In this document: positions 18,587 to 25,793 of the stretch, piece after piece | Position numbering within the stretch: the stretch's first letter is position 1 | Layout of the letters: each line of letters opens with the position of its first letter | NCBI GenBank assembly: GCA_964455395.1 | Contig: CAYVWB010000064.1 | Location: 1 to 25,800, forward strand | Direction of reading: 5' to 3' | Length of the DNA: 25,800 bases | DNA from: CAYVWB01 sp964455395 | GTDB taxonomy: Bacteria > Desulfobacterota > Desulfovibrionia > Desulfovibrionales > Desulfovibrionaceae | The notes under the pieces: generated by a model | What the model saw: only the letters and a program-made list of their open reading frames with translations | The model's database searches: none | What the model was told of the DNA's origin: nothing | Made by a program: the position numbers and the translations under genes

Positions 18587-18922
18587 CGAACAATCTCCAT
18601 GGTTGCGTCGACTCCGTCTGGGCGGGCGGGCCTGACCCGGCATTGACGTACCGAGACTGTACCACGAGCGATTGCGCAGAGCAATTATTCCCTTGAACTT
18701 TGGTGGGAGTGGATGAAAAGACAGCTTTTTGTGAGTATTATTTCATGACAATATGTGTTAAAAATATGGTCATTTAGGGGTTGAGAAGCACTCTGCGACT
18801 GTGGTATGTACTTTGATTAATAGGGGAGTGTGATCATTCCCTCTTGTAGTGGCGCGACACGTAGAGACAATGTTCGCTCTTGCAATGCTTGGCAGACCCG
18901 GATGTGAGGCCAGTGATATCTG
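18587..18922. promoter_or_regulatory. 336-base AT-rich divergent promoter region between the two repeat-protein genes
   Basis: Bases 18675-18840 are far more AT-rich than anything else in the window. Plus-strand candidate: TTGAGA (18781-18786), an 18-base spacer, TATGTA (18805-18810), giving a leader of about 105 bases to the start at 18923. Minus-strand candidate: TTAACA, 15 bases, TAATAC within about 18736-18762, reading toward the gene starting at 18586. Small symmetries include ATTGC-GCAGA-GCAAT (about 18670) and GGGA-N10-TCCC enclosing TGATCA (about 18825-18842). These would suit an operator for the MerR-like protein encoded at 18923. Promoter assignments are by eye. Confidence 0.45.
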
Positions 18923-20892
18923 ATGCAAAAAGAGCTCATCACCATCGCTGATATGGCTGCGGCCGTCGGGATACGCGAAGACGAGGCGCAACAGCGCGTC
19001 CAAGCTCATCCCGACGCTTTTCCCGCCACCATGGTTGCTGGCAAACGGCTCTACGATGCGAGCGCCGTGGACGTGCTGGGACGGCTCCAGGATCTGCTGC
19101 AGGCGGGCATGTCCACCACCGAAATAGACGCCGTCCTCGCTCGAGACGCCTTGGAGCAAAGCGCCGCAAAAGCCGCCGAGGAGGGGCTGGGCCGCGAACC
19201 GGACGCCCTCGCCGGCGCGGTCAAGGACGCGGTCAAGGAAGGGGTCGCTGCCGGAGTCCACGCCTTGATGCGCGAACTCCAGCTCACTCAGCGCAGAATG
19301 GCCGTGGTGGAATCCAAGCTCGACGCGGTGCTGGAATCCCTCGGCGCAGACTCCGCCGCCGGCACGGCGTTTCTCGACCCCAATACTTCCGCCGCGTCCG
19401 GATCCTCCACGGAGCCCGGCGCCGTGGCCAAGGCCTTCCCGCCGCCCGCCACGCGCGAGAGCATGACCTTCCCCAAGCCCGGCGCCGCTGCGCCGCCTCA
19501 ACCCTCGGCGCCCATCGCCGCGCCCCCGGGGTCATACAAAGAGGCGGAACACTCCCTGAACAAGCCAGCCACGGACCCCGACGCCGAACGCATGGCCGCT
19601 CAAGAAAAAGCCGAAGCCGAACGCAAGGCCAAGGAAGACGCCGAGCGCAAGGCCGCCCAAGAAAAAGCCGAAGCCGAACGCAAGGCCAAGGAAGAAGCCG
19701 AACGCAAGGCCGCCCAAGAAAAAGCCGAAGCCGAACGCAAGGCCGCCCAAGANNNNNNNNNNNNNNNNNNNNNNNNNNNNNNNNNNNNNNNNNNNNNNNN
19801 NNNNNNNNNNNNNNNNNNNNNNNNNNNNNNNNNNNNNNNNNNNNNNNNNNNNCCGAACGCAAGGCCGCCCAAGAAAAAGCCGAAGCCGAACGCAAGGCCG
19901 CCCAAGAGAAAGCCGAAGCCGAGCGCAAGGCCAAGGAAGACGCCGAACGCAAGGCCGCCCAAGAAAAAGCCGAAGCCGAACGCAAGGCCAAGGAAGACAA
20001 GGCCGACGCCCCGTCCTCCAAAAACGCCTTCCAATTCGAAGAACCCGAATTCAATCTCGAAACGGCGACAGCCGACCTCCTGCTCCCCAGCCTCAACGAA
20101 GACCAGGAGAGCCCTGGCATCGAGTTCGAGGAATCGCCCGCGGACAAGGCCCTCGACGATCTTCCGGATTTCGACAACAAGTCCGCCGAAGACACATGGG
20201 AGTTCAAGGACAAGGAAAAGCCCGCGCCCCCGGAAAGCGCCAGGCAAGCTGCAGACAAGGCGGACAAGTCGACGACGACCGACAAGGCCGAAACGCCCTC
20301 AGGCGCCGACAAGGCCCCAGCGCAGCAAGCCGAGGTCCCGCCGGACCTCGATGAAACGCAGCGTCCCGTCAATGAGGAAATCGCTCAGCCACAAGCCGCC
20401 GCCGCCGCCAAAGTGGACGAGACGCCGCCCCGCGACAAGCAGCCCGCCGCACAGCCAGCACAACCCGAACCCTCCGTCGCACAACGCGCGGAGACCGGGC
20501 AAGCCGAAAGCGTGCGCGCCATCCAGCCGGGGCACACGGAAGAACCCCCCGAAATCGTTCTGGAACTTGGCGACGAGGACGACGAGGACGTCACAGAGCC
20601 CGAACGCAAGATCATCTTCAACGAGTACAACGAACCCGTCGATCCACCCGCCAACCACCGCGAAACGCGGCGCGTCATCTGGTACATGCACAAGCGCGGT
20701 TGTCCCCTCACCCAGATCGCCGATTACCTCGCTCTGGAACGTGTCCCCACCTTCACCGGCCGCGGCGCCTGGCATCCCGAAAAAGTCGCCAAGGTCATCA
20801 AAGTGCTGGAAAAACGCGTGGCCACCCAGAAGGAAAAGCGGCTCGAAGACACCAAAGGGCAGCCCAACGCCATGGACGAACTTATCGGGTGA
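18923..20892 (+). CDS. MerR-like / charged-helix repeat / recombinase-type HTH fusion protein
   Basis: One gene interrupted by a 100-N gap. Residues 5-75 (ITIADMAAAVGI, then GKRLYDASAVDVLGRLQDLL and AGMSTTEIDAVL) match the MerR helix-turn-helix plus wing pattern. Then a short coiled coil (about 105-140), a Pro/Ala-rich linker, a helical repeat of AEAERKAAQEK and AEAERKAKEDAERKAAQEK units, an acidic region (FQFEEPEFNLE, GIEFEESPADKALDDLPDFD) and a Gln/Pro/Ala linker. The C-terminal domain has RRVIWYMHKRGCPLTQIADY followed by LALERVPTFTGRGAWHPEKV, the pattern of the HTH in the Recombinase domain of large serine recombinases, but with no resolvase catalytic domain. The codon frame before the gap differs from that after it only because the placeholder is 100; a true gap of 3n+2 bases restores it. 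ATG 18923 has GAGG 13 bases upstream. No catalytic function is visible; probably nucleoid- or DNA-associated. Confidence 0.78.
19581..20010 (+). repeat. Tandem repeat encoding AEAERKAAQEK units
   Basis: 33-base units (GCCGAAGCCGAACGCAAGGC...) alternate with longer 57-base versions that insert KAKEDAER or KAKEEAER. Copies are almost identical in DNA sequence on both sides of the gap at 19753-19852. Confidence 0.9.
19753..19852. other. Assembly gap of exactly 100 N
   Basis: Placeholder gap within the repeat. The codon before it begins GA- at 19751, and the first complete codon after it is GAA at 19855, preceded by the last two bases of a GCC. The missing length must therefore be 3n+2 for the frame to continue, so the real gap is not 100. 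Confidence 0.97.
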
Positions 20893-20970
20893 CCCTGGGA
20901 CAAGGGCCAAATGCGTGTGGCTGCGCAACGCGTCGTCTGCCCGAACACCTCCCCCGCTCCGTACGCACCA

Positions 20971-21006
20971 ACTCCCCCGGCTACGCGATCAGCAGGCCGG
21001 GGGAGT
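20971..21006. terminator. Hairpin between convergent genes (bidirectional terminator candidate)
   Basis: A perfect 11-base-pair stem (ACTCCCCCGGC, 20971-20981, with GCCGGGGGAGT, 20996-21006) and a 14-base loop. It lies 78 bases after the repeat-fusion gene's stop and two bases from the histidine kinase gene's stop at 21009. T runs are short on both strands (GTTC on plus, TTGG on minus), so termination may be only partly intrinsic. Confidence 0.65.
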
Positions 21007-21008
21007 GT

Positions 21009-22862
21009 TCATGGTTTCGAGGGGGTGGCGCCCCACGCCGTGGCGTCGTCGCCTGAGCCGCACCGGCTGCGACGCACTCCGTCATGGTTTCGGGGGAGTT
21101 GGAAAGGATACGTCTGTGGGAGTGTGACGGTGAGGGTTGTCGCGTTGGTCGAATCGCTCGTGGACATGGCGACGTCGCCGCCGTGGGCCCGCGCGATGAG
21201 TCTGGCGGAGTAGGCGCCGAGACCGGAGCCGTTGGATTTCCCGTGAGTGGCGTACTTCTCGAAAAAGCGCGGACGCATCACCAGGGGGACGGCGCCGGTA
21301 TTGCGGATGGTGAGGCGGAAGAGCTCGTCGAAGCGCATTTCCATGAAGATGGCGCCATGCATGGGGGAAGCCTCGGCGGCGTTCTTCAGCAGGTTGCTCA
21401 GCAGGAAGGGAAGCAGCGTCAGGTCGCCGAGCAGGCTGGAGGCGGTAGGGTCCAGGCCCGGCCCGTGTTCCGTGCGCGCGTAGAGTTGAAGCGACTTGGC
21501 GCGCAGCAGGCCGGCAAGCTCGTTGAGGGCGATGTTCAGCTCTTTCAGTAGGTTCAACTTGCCCCACTGGATTTCGTAGCAGCCCGTCTCCAGCTTGTAG
21601 AGGGAGAGGGATGTGTCCACCAGCCGGAGCATCTTCCGGCCGGAGTCGCGGATGGCTCCCAGCATCTGCTTTTCTTCAGGAGAGAAGGACCGGGAAGCGG
21701 CGAGGAGCTCCGGTAGCGTGATGACGCCGTGGAGCGGCGCTTTGAGGTCGTGGCGCATGATGCGGTCCATGTCCGCCTTGATCTGCTCGGCGTGCTTGAT
21801 GTCGGTGATGTCCGTGGCCACCACCAGCACGGCGGGGCCGTTGTGCAGCCAATGGATGCGCTTGGCCGTGCAGAGTCGCCACGTCCCGTCCTTGAAACGC
21901 AGCTCGCAGGTGTGCGTATCGCCCAATTCGCGGAGGTTTCCGTTGGTCACGGTGAATGGACAATTCCCCCTCTCGGCGAGCAGCGCTTCACTGGCGTTGC
22001 GCCCCTCCAGGGGGGCATCGTGGTTCGCCTGCAAGGCGTTGTTCGCATAGAGGATGACGCACTCCTCCGGCTCCAGAACGTAGACGCCTGCCGTGAGCTG
22101 CTCCAACACGGTGAGGAGCTGCGCGTGGGCCTCCAGGCTGGCTTGTTCGGCTTCCTTCCGCGCCTGGATGTCCTCCACGAAAGTCATGTACTGGGTGACG
22201 CTGTCCCCGTCTGCGCCGGTGGTGTGGGGGGCGGGAATGGCGCGCAGGGTGCGGGAGGTCCACACATGGCCCCCGCCCTTGCGGCGAACCAGGGCTTCGA
22301 AGTTGGTGACCACGCCGTCGCGCTGCAGCAGCGTCATCAGGCGGTCGCGGTCTTCCGGGTGGACGAAGACGTCGCGGGCGTTGGACACGTGGGCGCGCAT
22401 CTCCTCCGGGTCCGTGTATCCGTAGACCTGGGCGTGCGCTCGGTTTTGGGCGATGTAGTCGCCTTCCAGGGTGACGATGCAGACGCCGAGGGGCGCCTCC
22501 TCGATGAGAGCCGTGCAGCAGGCATGCGTGCAGGCGGGTGCGTTCGATGATGCGACCAGCGCCGTGACGTCCCGGGCGGTGACCAGAATGCGACGCGGCG
22601 CGCCGGGCAACGCCGTGGCCGTCACGTCAAGGACGCGTTTCCCGAAGCCGTGATCTTCCTGGATGACGCAGGGTGTGCGGAAAGGCGTTTCCTCGCGCGC
22701 GGCGTGCGCCACCCCCCGGGCGATTTCGTCCAGCAGGGGGTGCAGCCGCGACGGCGCCATGGTGCGGGGAGAGCGTTGCAATGCATCCGACAGTGTACTC
22801 CCTCCGTCGCGCTGGCCCGGCGGTTGGACGAACAGCTCGCGCCAGCGGGCGTTGGCTCGCAC
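21009..22862 (-). CDS. PAS sensor histidine kinase, 3' portion of a frameshifted gene
   Basis: 617 residues are open from a GTG at 22862, but the gene almost certainly began upstream (see the fragment at 22863-23113). Visible domains: remainder of PAS1 (RANARWRELF onward), PAS2 (about 115-235, with VYGYTDPEEM and HPEDRDRL), PAS3 (about 245-355, ending VVATDITDIKHAEQ), HisKA with His371 (IMRHDLKAPLHGVI) and a HATPase domain with N box (LLSNLLKNAAEA) and G2 (GKSNGSGLGAYSARL). The G1 box is degenerate: NTGAVP stands where D-x-G-x-G is usual, which could weaken ATP binding, though this variant recurs in some kinases. No membrane segments and no receiver. The 3' end abuts a hairpin shared with the convergent repeat-fusion gene. 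It may be translated as a truncated protein from GTG 22862 or from ATG 22760. Confidence 0.85.
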   Translation of the reverse strand: MRANARWRELFVQPPGQRDGGSTLSDALQRSPRTMAPSRLHPLLDEIARGVAHAAREETPFRTPCVIQEDHGFGKRVLDVTATALPGAPRRILVTARDVTALVASSNAPACTHACCTALIEEAPLGVCIVTLEGDYIAQNRAHAQVYGYTDPEEMRAHVSNARDVFVHPEDRDRLMTLLQRDGVVTNFEALVRRKGGGHVWTSRTLRAIPAPHTTGADGDSVTQYMTFVEDIQARKEAEQASLEAHAQLLTVLEQLTAGVYVLEPEECVILYANNALQANHDAPLEGRNASEALLAERGNCPFTVTNGNLRELGDTHTCELRFKDGTWRLCTAKRIHWLHNGPAVLVVATDITDIKHAEQIKADMDRIMRHDLKAPLHGVITLPELLAASRSFSPEEKQMLGAIRDSGRKMLRLVDTSLSLYKLETGCYEIQWGKLNLLKELNIALNELAGLLRAKSLQLYARTEHGPGLDPTASSLLGDLTLLPFLLSNLLKNAAEASPMHGAIFMEMRFDELFRLTIRNTGAVPLVMRPRFFEKYATHGKSNGSGLGAYSARLIARAHGGDVAMSTSDSTNATTLTVTLPQTYPFQLPRNHDGVRRSRCGSGDDATAWGATPSKP

Positions 22863-23113
22863 CAGATCGCCTGCGCATCATACAGGCAGAGCACGTCCGG
22901 CGAAGCTTCGAAGCTCGCCAGGAGCGCATCTTCCCGGCAGTCGCCCCAGGTCGGTGAAAAGGGCGCGTCATGGTCGAGGGGCGCGTCGGGCCACTCGAAG
23001 GAAAAGGGCGGTTTTTCGGCGAAGCGGGGCGGCCTCGAATGGGCCGCCACCTCTTGGGGCGAGGCCGCGTGCGTCGAGGGGAGTGGCTGGTTTCCGTTCT
23101 GTTCGGCAGGCAT
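22863..23113 (-). pseudogene. Out-of-frame 5' fragment of the PAS histidine kinase gene
   Basis: From ATG 23113 the frame encodes about 81 residues: a disordered N-terminus (PAEQNGNQPLPSTHAASP), then EDALLASFEASPDVLCLYDAQ, which is the start of a PAS domain. The natural continuation, GDLVRANARWRELF, is found in the -1-shifted frame. Inserting one G at about 22870 joins the two into a protein of about 701 residues. An ATG at 23263 would add 50 residues of non-domain sequence; neither start has a good ribosome site. The shift is either a real inactivating or phase-changing mutation or a sequencing error in a GC-rich stretch. Confidence 0.8.
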
Positions 23114-23431
23114 GTGCTTTGGTGTGGTGGCGGCCGACGACGTTTCGAAAGCCCTGGCGCCGTATGGTCGAATGGTGGAGGCGTGGCCGCCGCCGACCGT
23201 GACGCCACGGGGAGAAGGTGCGTGCGTCCGTCGTCCAGCGAAATACAGCGCAAGGTTCCACATGACAGGACTGGTCTGTCCCCGTCATCATCCTGCTGGT
23301 GAGGCAGGATCGACAGCAGGGGGTGTCGATATCGAGCCGCCCGAGCCGTTCCGTCAGGACGATGCTCCGGCAGCCACACGGCGCAACAAATAAACACATT
23401 CAATACAAAATCAAGTTGCCTTCTTCGATAG

Positions 23432-23460
23432 TTTCTACCGTAGGATTTTACGGATATCAA
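23432..23460 (-). promoter_or_regulatory. Sigma-70-type promoter candidate for the PAS histidine kinase
   Basis: On the minus strand: TTGATA (23460-23455), a 17-base spacer, TAGAAA (23437-23432). The -35 matches consensus at five of six positions and spacing is ideal. The spacer includes the inverted repeat CCGTA-N6-TACGG (on plus). The -35 overlaps one of two GATATC sites spaced nine bases apart (GATATC-AAGAGGTGT-GATATC, 23453-23473), a possible operator. The transcript would start about 23425, leaving a long leader of 160 to 310 bases. Confidence 0.5.
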
Positions 23461-23703
23461 GAGGTGTGATATCAGGGATGTCCGAGTCGATGCAGGCGCA
23501 ATACTGAAGGATCGTTCGTCGACGTCCTGGTCGATACGGACGGTTCCCGCTGCGTGTTCATTGGCGCGGCCTTTTCGCCGGTCCTCACACGACGGGAGTC
23601 CATGGAGGAGGTGGCCGGCGCGCGGCGGCATGGTCGGAATCGTGCGGCCGGGTCACCCGACCCACAGCGCACCGGTTGTCAGGCGGAACAGCCAGGAACG
23701 CGC

Positions 23704-23742
23704 AACGCCGCCACTCCGTGCATGAGCCGGAGAGGCGGCGTT
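23704..23742 (-). terminator. Hairpin downstream of the lipoprotein gene
   Basis: A 9-base-pair stem AACGCCGCC/GGCGGCGTT, one A-A mismatch, then CTCCG/CGGAG and a 9-base loop. It starts 30 bases beyond the lipoprotein stop at 23773. The tail in the direction of transcription is GTTGCG, not a T run, so it may be a weak terminator or an mRNA 3'-end stabiliser. Confidence 0.55.
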
Positions 23743-23772
23743 TGAAATCTGGCGGCCGAGGGGGACGGCGGC

Positions 23773-24630
23773 TCAGAGCGTTCCTTCATGGATGGGCACA
23801 CGGCCCGTGTGAGCGCCGGGGAAGTCCTGTGAGGCGGCGCCGGGGGGGGGCGCGGGATCGGGACAATCGAAACAGTCTCCGGACACGCCGGCGCCGTCGC
23901 CCAGCGTGGTTTCGGCCTTGCCGGCGCGGGCGTGCGCCTGCGCCCCTTGGGTGAGCCACGCCTTGACGGGGTAGCTCAGTTCGTAGGCCAGCTCTGTGGC
24001 GATGGCGAAGAGGGGGTCGTGGGGGACGGTGGAGCGGGTGCGCAGGAAGACCCATTCCCGAGTCTCGCCGGGCTCCATGGAGCCTGCATGGGCCATGGAC
24101 CAGAGCAGCTGCCCCGAGCGCGCGTCGTAGATCATCATCCGGAAGGAGACGGCCGTGGCGCCCAGCTCCCCGCCGGCCAGCAGCTGTTGCACCGACCCAG
24201 TCACCGCCAAATCAGCGCCTTTGGCGCGCGCCAGGGCCACCGCCTGTTCCTGGCTCTTGAAGGGCGAGCTCTCCAGAAATTCGAAGATGGGGAACATCTT
24301 GCGCTGCGCCCACACTTCGAAGACGTAGCGCGAGAGCTCCTTGGCGTAGAAAGGCCCGTACTCCATGGCCTGCTGCATGCGGAAGGGCAGCATGACGGCC
24401 GTGAGGGGTCTGTCCGGCAGTTCCGCCGGCTGCACGTAGATCGAAGGGTTCCAAGGCTTGGTGACGCCCTGTTCCGTCTCGAGCAGCCGGGACTGGAGGT
24501 CTCCGGAAAGTCTGGCGCCGCAGCCGGCGGTCATCAACACGGCCGCCAAAGCGGCGAGCGTCAACACGCTGGCGAGGCGCAAGGGCCGGGCTCGACGGTG
24601 TGGCGCAGAGGGTGGAGGCGTCGGAATCAT
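23773..24630 (-). CDS. Lipoprotein with CsgG/LpoB-like core
   Basis: 285 residues. A basic n-region (HRRARPLR) and hydrophobic core lead to TAGC37, a lipobox with Thr at -3. The core from about 75 to 205 has the strand-helix pattern of the CsgG/LpoB/TolB-N-like fold: TAVMLPFRMQQ, RYVFEVWAQRKMFPIFEFLE, EQAVALARAKGADLAVTGSV, SFRMMIYDARSGQLLWS. In that superfamily such lipoproteins form secretion pores or activate cell-wall synthases; which applies here is not visible. The C-terminus is Pro/Gly-rich with a CFDC pair. AGGAGA lies ten bases before ATG 24630. It is the last gene of a probable operon with the 112-residue protein (120 bases upstream) and the YIP1 protein. Confidence 0.82.
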   Translation of the reverse strand: MIPTPPPSAPHRRARPLRLASVLTLAALAAVLMTAGCGARLSGDLQSRLLETEQGVTKPWNPSIYVQPAELPDRPLTAVMLPFRMQQAMEYGPFYAKELSRYVFEVWAQRKMFPIFEFLESSPFKSQEQAVALARAKGADLAVTGSVQQLLAGGELGATAVSFRMMIYDARSGQLLWSMAHAGSMEPGETREWVFLRTRSTVPHDPLFAIATELAYELSYPVKAWLTQGAQAHARAGKAETTLGDGAGVSGDCFDCPDPAPPPGAASQDFPGAHTGRVPIHEGTL

Positions 24631-24750
24631 GGCGTAGCGATCTCCTGCAATGCCGTGGTGTTGTGGCGGCGCATCGGGGTGTTTCGGGAGGTTGGCTCCG
24701 AACCCGTGCGCATCACGGCGAGAGAAGCAAGATCTACGCCATGTCCGTGG

Positions 24751-25089
24751 TCACTGCAGGGTGCTGGTGGGCGCTGGCGCGGTCTTCACCGTTTCGATGA
24801 GTTGTTCGCGGGATTGGATGAGGCTTTCGCGCAGCTCCCGACGTTTCTGCGGGGAGAGGCGTTTGAACTCCGGCTTGGAGACCAGCGTGTTCAAATGGTC
24901 CATCTCCCGTTGGATGCGTTTGATCTTGTTGTAGAACTTGTGATGGCGAGGGGTCAGCCGCAGGGCGAGGCCCGCAAGTTCCTGCAGCTCTGCGGCGAGC
25001 ATGCGAAACGCTTGCGGGCGGATCTCCCGGGCCCGCCTGCGCCTGTCGCGCAGGGCTTCCAGTCTGGCGGTCAACCATTCCAGCATCAT
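24751..25089 (-). CDS. Small charged helical protein of unknown function
   Basis: 112 residues, starting MMLEWLTARLEALRDRRRR; nearly all alpha-helical and highly basic, with a likely coiled coil at about 30-95 (FYNKIKRIQREMDHLNTLVS, then RRELRESLIQSREQLIETV). No signal peptide or membrane segment. I do not recognise the family. The first of two adjacent ATGs (25089) has GAGG six bases upstream, and that ribosome site overlaps the stop of the YIP1 gene (gap of eight bases), so the two are almost certainly cotranscribed and possibly translationally coupled. This suggests a cytoplasmic partner for the membrane protein. Confidence 0.82.
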   Translation of the reverse strand: MMLEWLTARLEALRDRRRRAREIRPQAFRMLAAELQELAGLALRLTPRHHKFYNKIKRIQREMDHLNTLVSKPEFKRLSPQKRRELRESLIQSREQLIETVKTAPAPTSTLQ

Positions 25090-25097
25090 CGCGATCC

Positions 25098-25793
25098 TCA
25101 CGCGCCAGGCGCCAGGCCCGACATGTACACCGCGAGTTGCAGCACGAGGAAGAACATCAGCACCAGTTCCAGCACCAACGCCCCCACGACCTTGAGATAC
25201 GACCCGTCGTGGATGTTTTTCAAGGAGACCACCAGCACCACCATGAACCACGGTATCACCAGCAGCCAGCCCAGCAAGGGGACCATGGTGAGCGCATAGG
25301 TGGCGTAGGTGTAGCAGATGGCGCGGAATGTGCCCTCGAAACCGCTGGAGGCGGCTTTGAAGATGGAGAGAAAGACGTGCGTGAGCCCGGAGAAGATGAA
25401 CACGGTGATGACTGCCGCCACGGGATAGAGCAAGAGCGAGACCGGGCTCATGGGCGCAGCGAGCTGTTCCAGATTGCCTCCGGGCAGCTCGGTGGAGCCG
25501 CCGGCCATCAAGCTCTGCAGCAGTTGCATGGGATGCACGCCGAAGTTGCTCCACAGCATGTCCATGATGGCGGAAAAGAGCGTGATGAGGACGTAGAACG
25601 CCAAAGGTCGACCTATACCGGCTCCCACGGGCATGGTCCGGAAAAAGAGCGCCGGGTGCAGCATGACGCGCTTCACCGTCTGGACGACGCCGCCGAAGAA
25701 GCCGAACTTCTGGAGCGCTTCCCAAGGCACGTCCGTGGTCGGCCGGTCCTGCGGCGTGTGTGGCCGGTTTGGCGAGGGCCGTTTGCCGTCCAT
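25098..25793 (-). CDS. YIP1-family inner-membrane protein
   Basis: 231 residues. A cytoplasmic, Pro-rich N-terminus precedes PWEALQKFGFFGGVVQTVKRVMLHPALFF, the amphipathic lead-in typical of bacterial YIP1 proteins. It is followed by about five membrane segments: FYVLITLFSAIMDMLW, LLLYPVAAVITVFIFSGL, YATYALTMVPLLGWLLVIPW, MVVLVVSL and LVLELVLMFFLVLQLAVYM. Function in bacteria is unknown. The ATG at 25793 has GGAG only three bases upstream, and the window ends at 25800, so the true start could lie a little further upstream. First visible gene of the YIP1, 112-residue protein, lipoprotein operon. Confidence 0.88.
   Translation of the reverse strand: MDGKRPSPNRPHTPQDRPTTDVPWEALQKFGFFGGVVQTVKRVMLHPALFFRTMPVGAGIGRPLAFYVLITLFSAIMDMLWSNFGVHPMQLLQSLMAGGSTELPGGNLEQLAAPMSPVSLLLYPVAAVITVFIFSGLTHVFLSIFKAASSGFEGTFRAICYTYATYALTMVPLLGWLLVIPWFMVVLVVSLKNIHDGSYLKVVGALVLELVLMFFLVLQLAVYMSGLAPGA

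Larger units (their letters stand above)
23264..23772. other. 509-base intergenic region upstream of the PAS kinase
   Basis: No gene supported. It contains an AT-rich block at about 23388-23475 with a promoter candidate reading into the kinase gene, a GATATC pair, and a hairpin just beyond the lipoprotein gene's stop. Minus-strand frames crossing this stretch are compositionally random. Confidence 0.5.

Noticed and set aside
17388..20010. CRISPR-like array from the regular repeats
   Set aside because: Repeats are contiguous in-frame coding units with no unique spacers.
18923..21127. Reading the plus-strand repeat gene through the gap in its original frame (Pro/Lys/Arg-rich tail)
   Set aside because: The post-gap frame that continues the AEAERKAAQEK repeat and ends at 20892 is clearly the real one; the other arises only because 100 N were inserted.
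22627..23631. 334-residue minus-strand open frame upstream of the PAS kinase
   Set aside because: Random composition; a different frame carries the PAS start.
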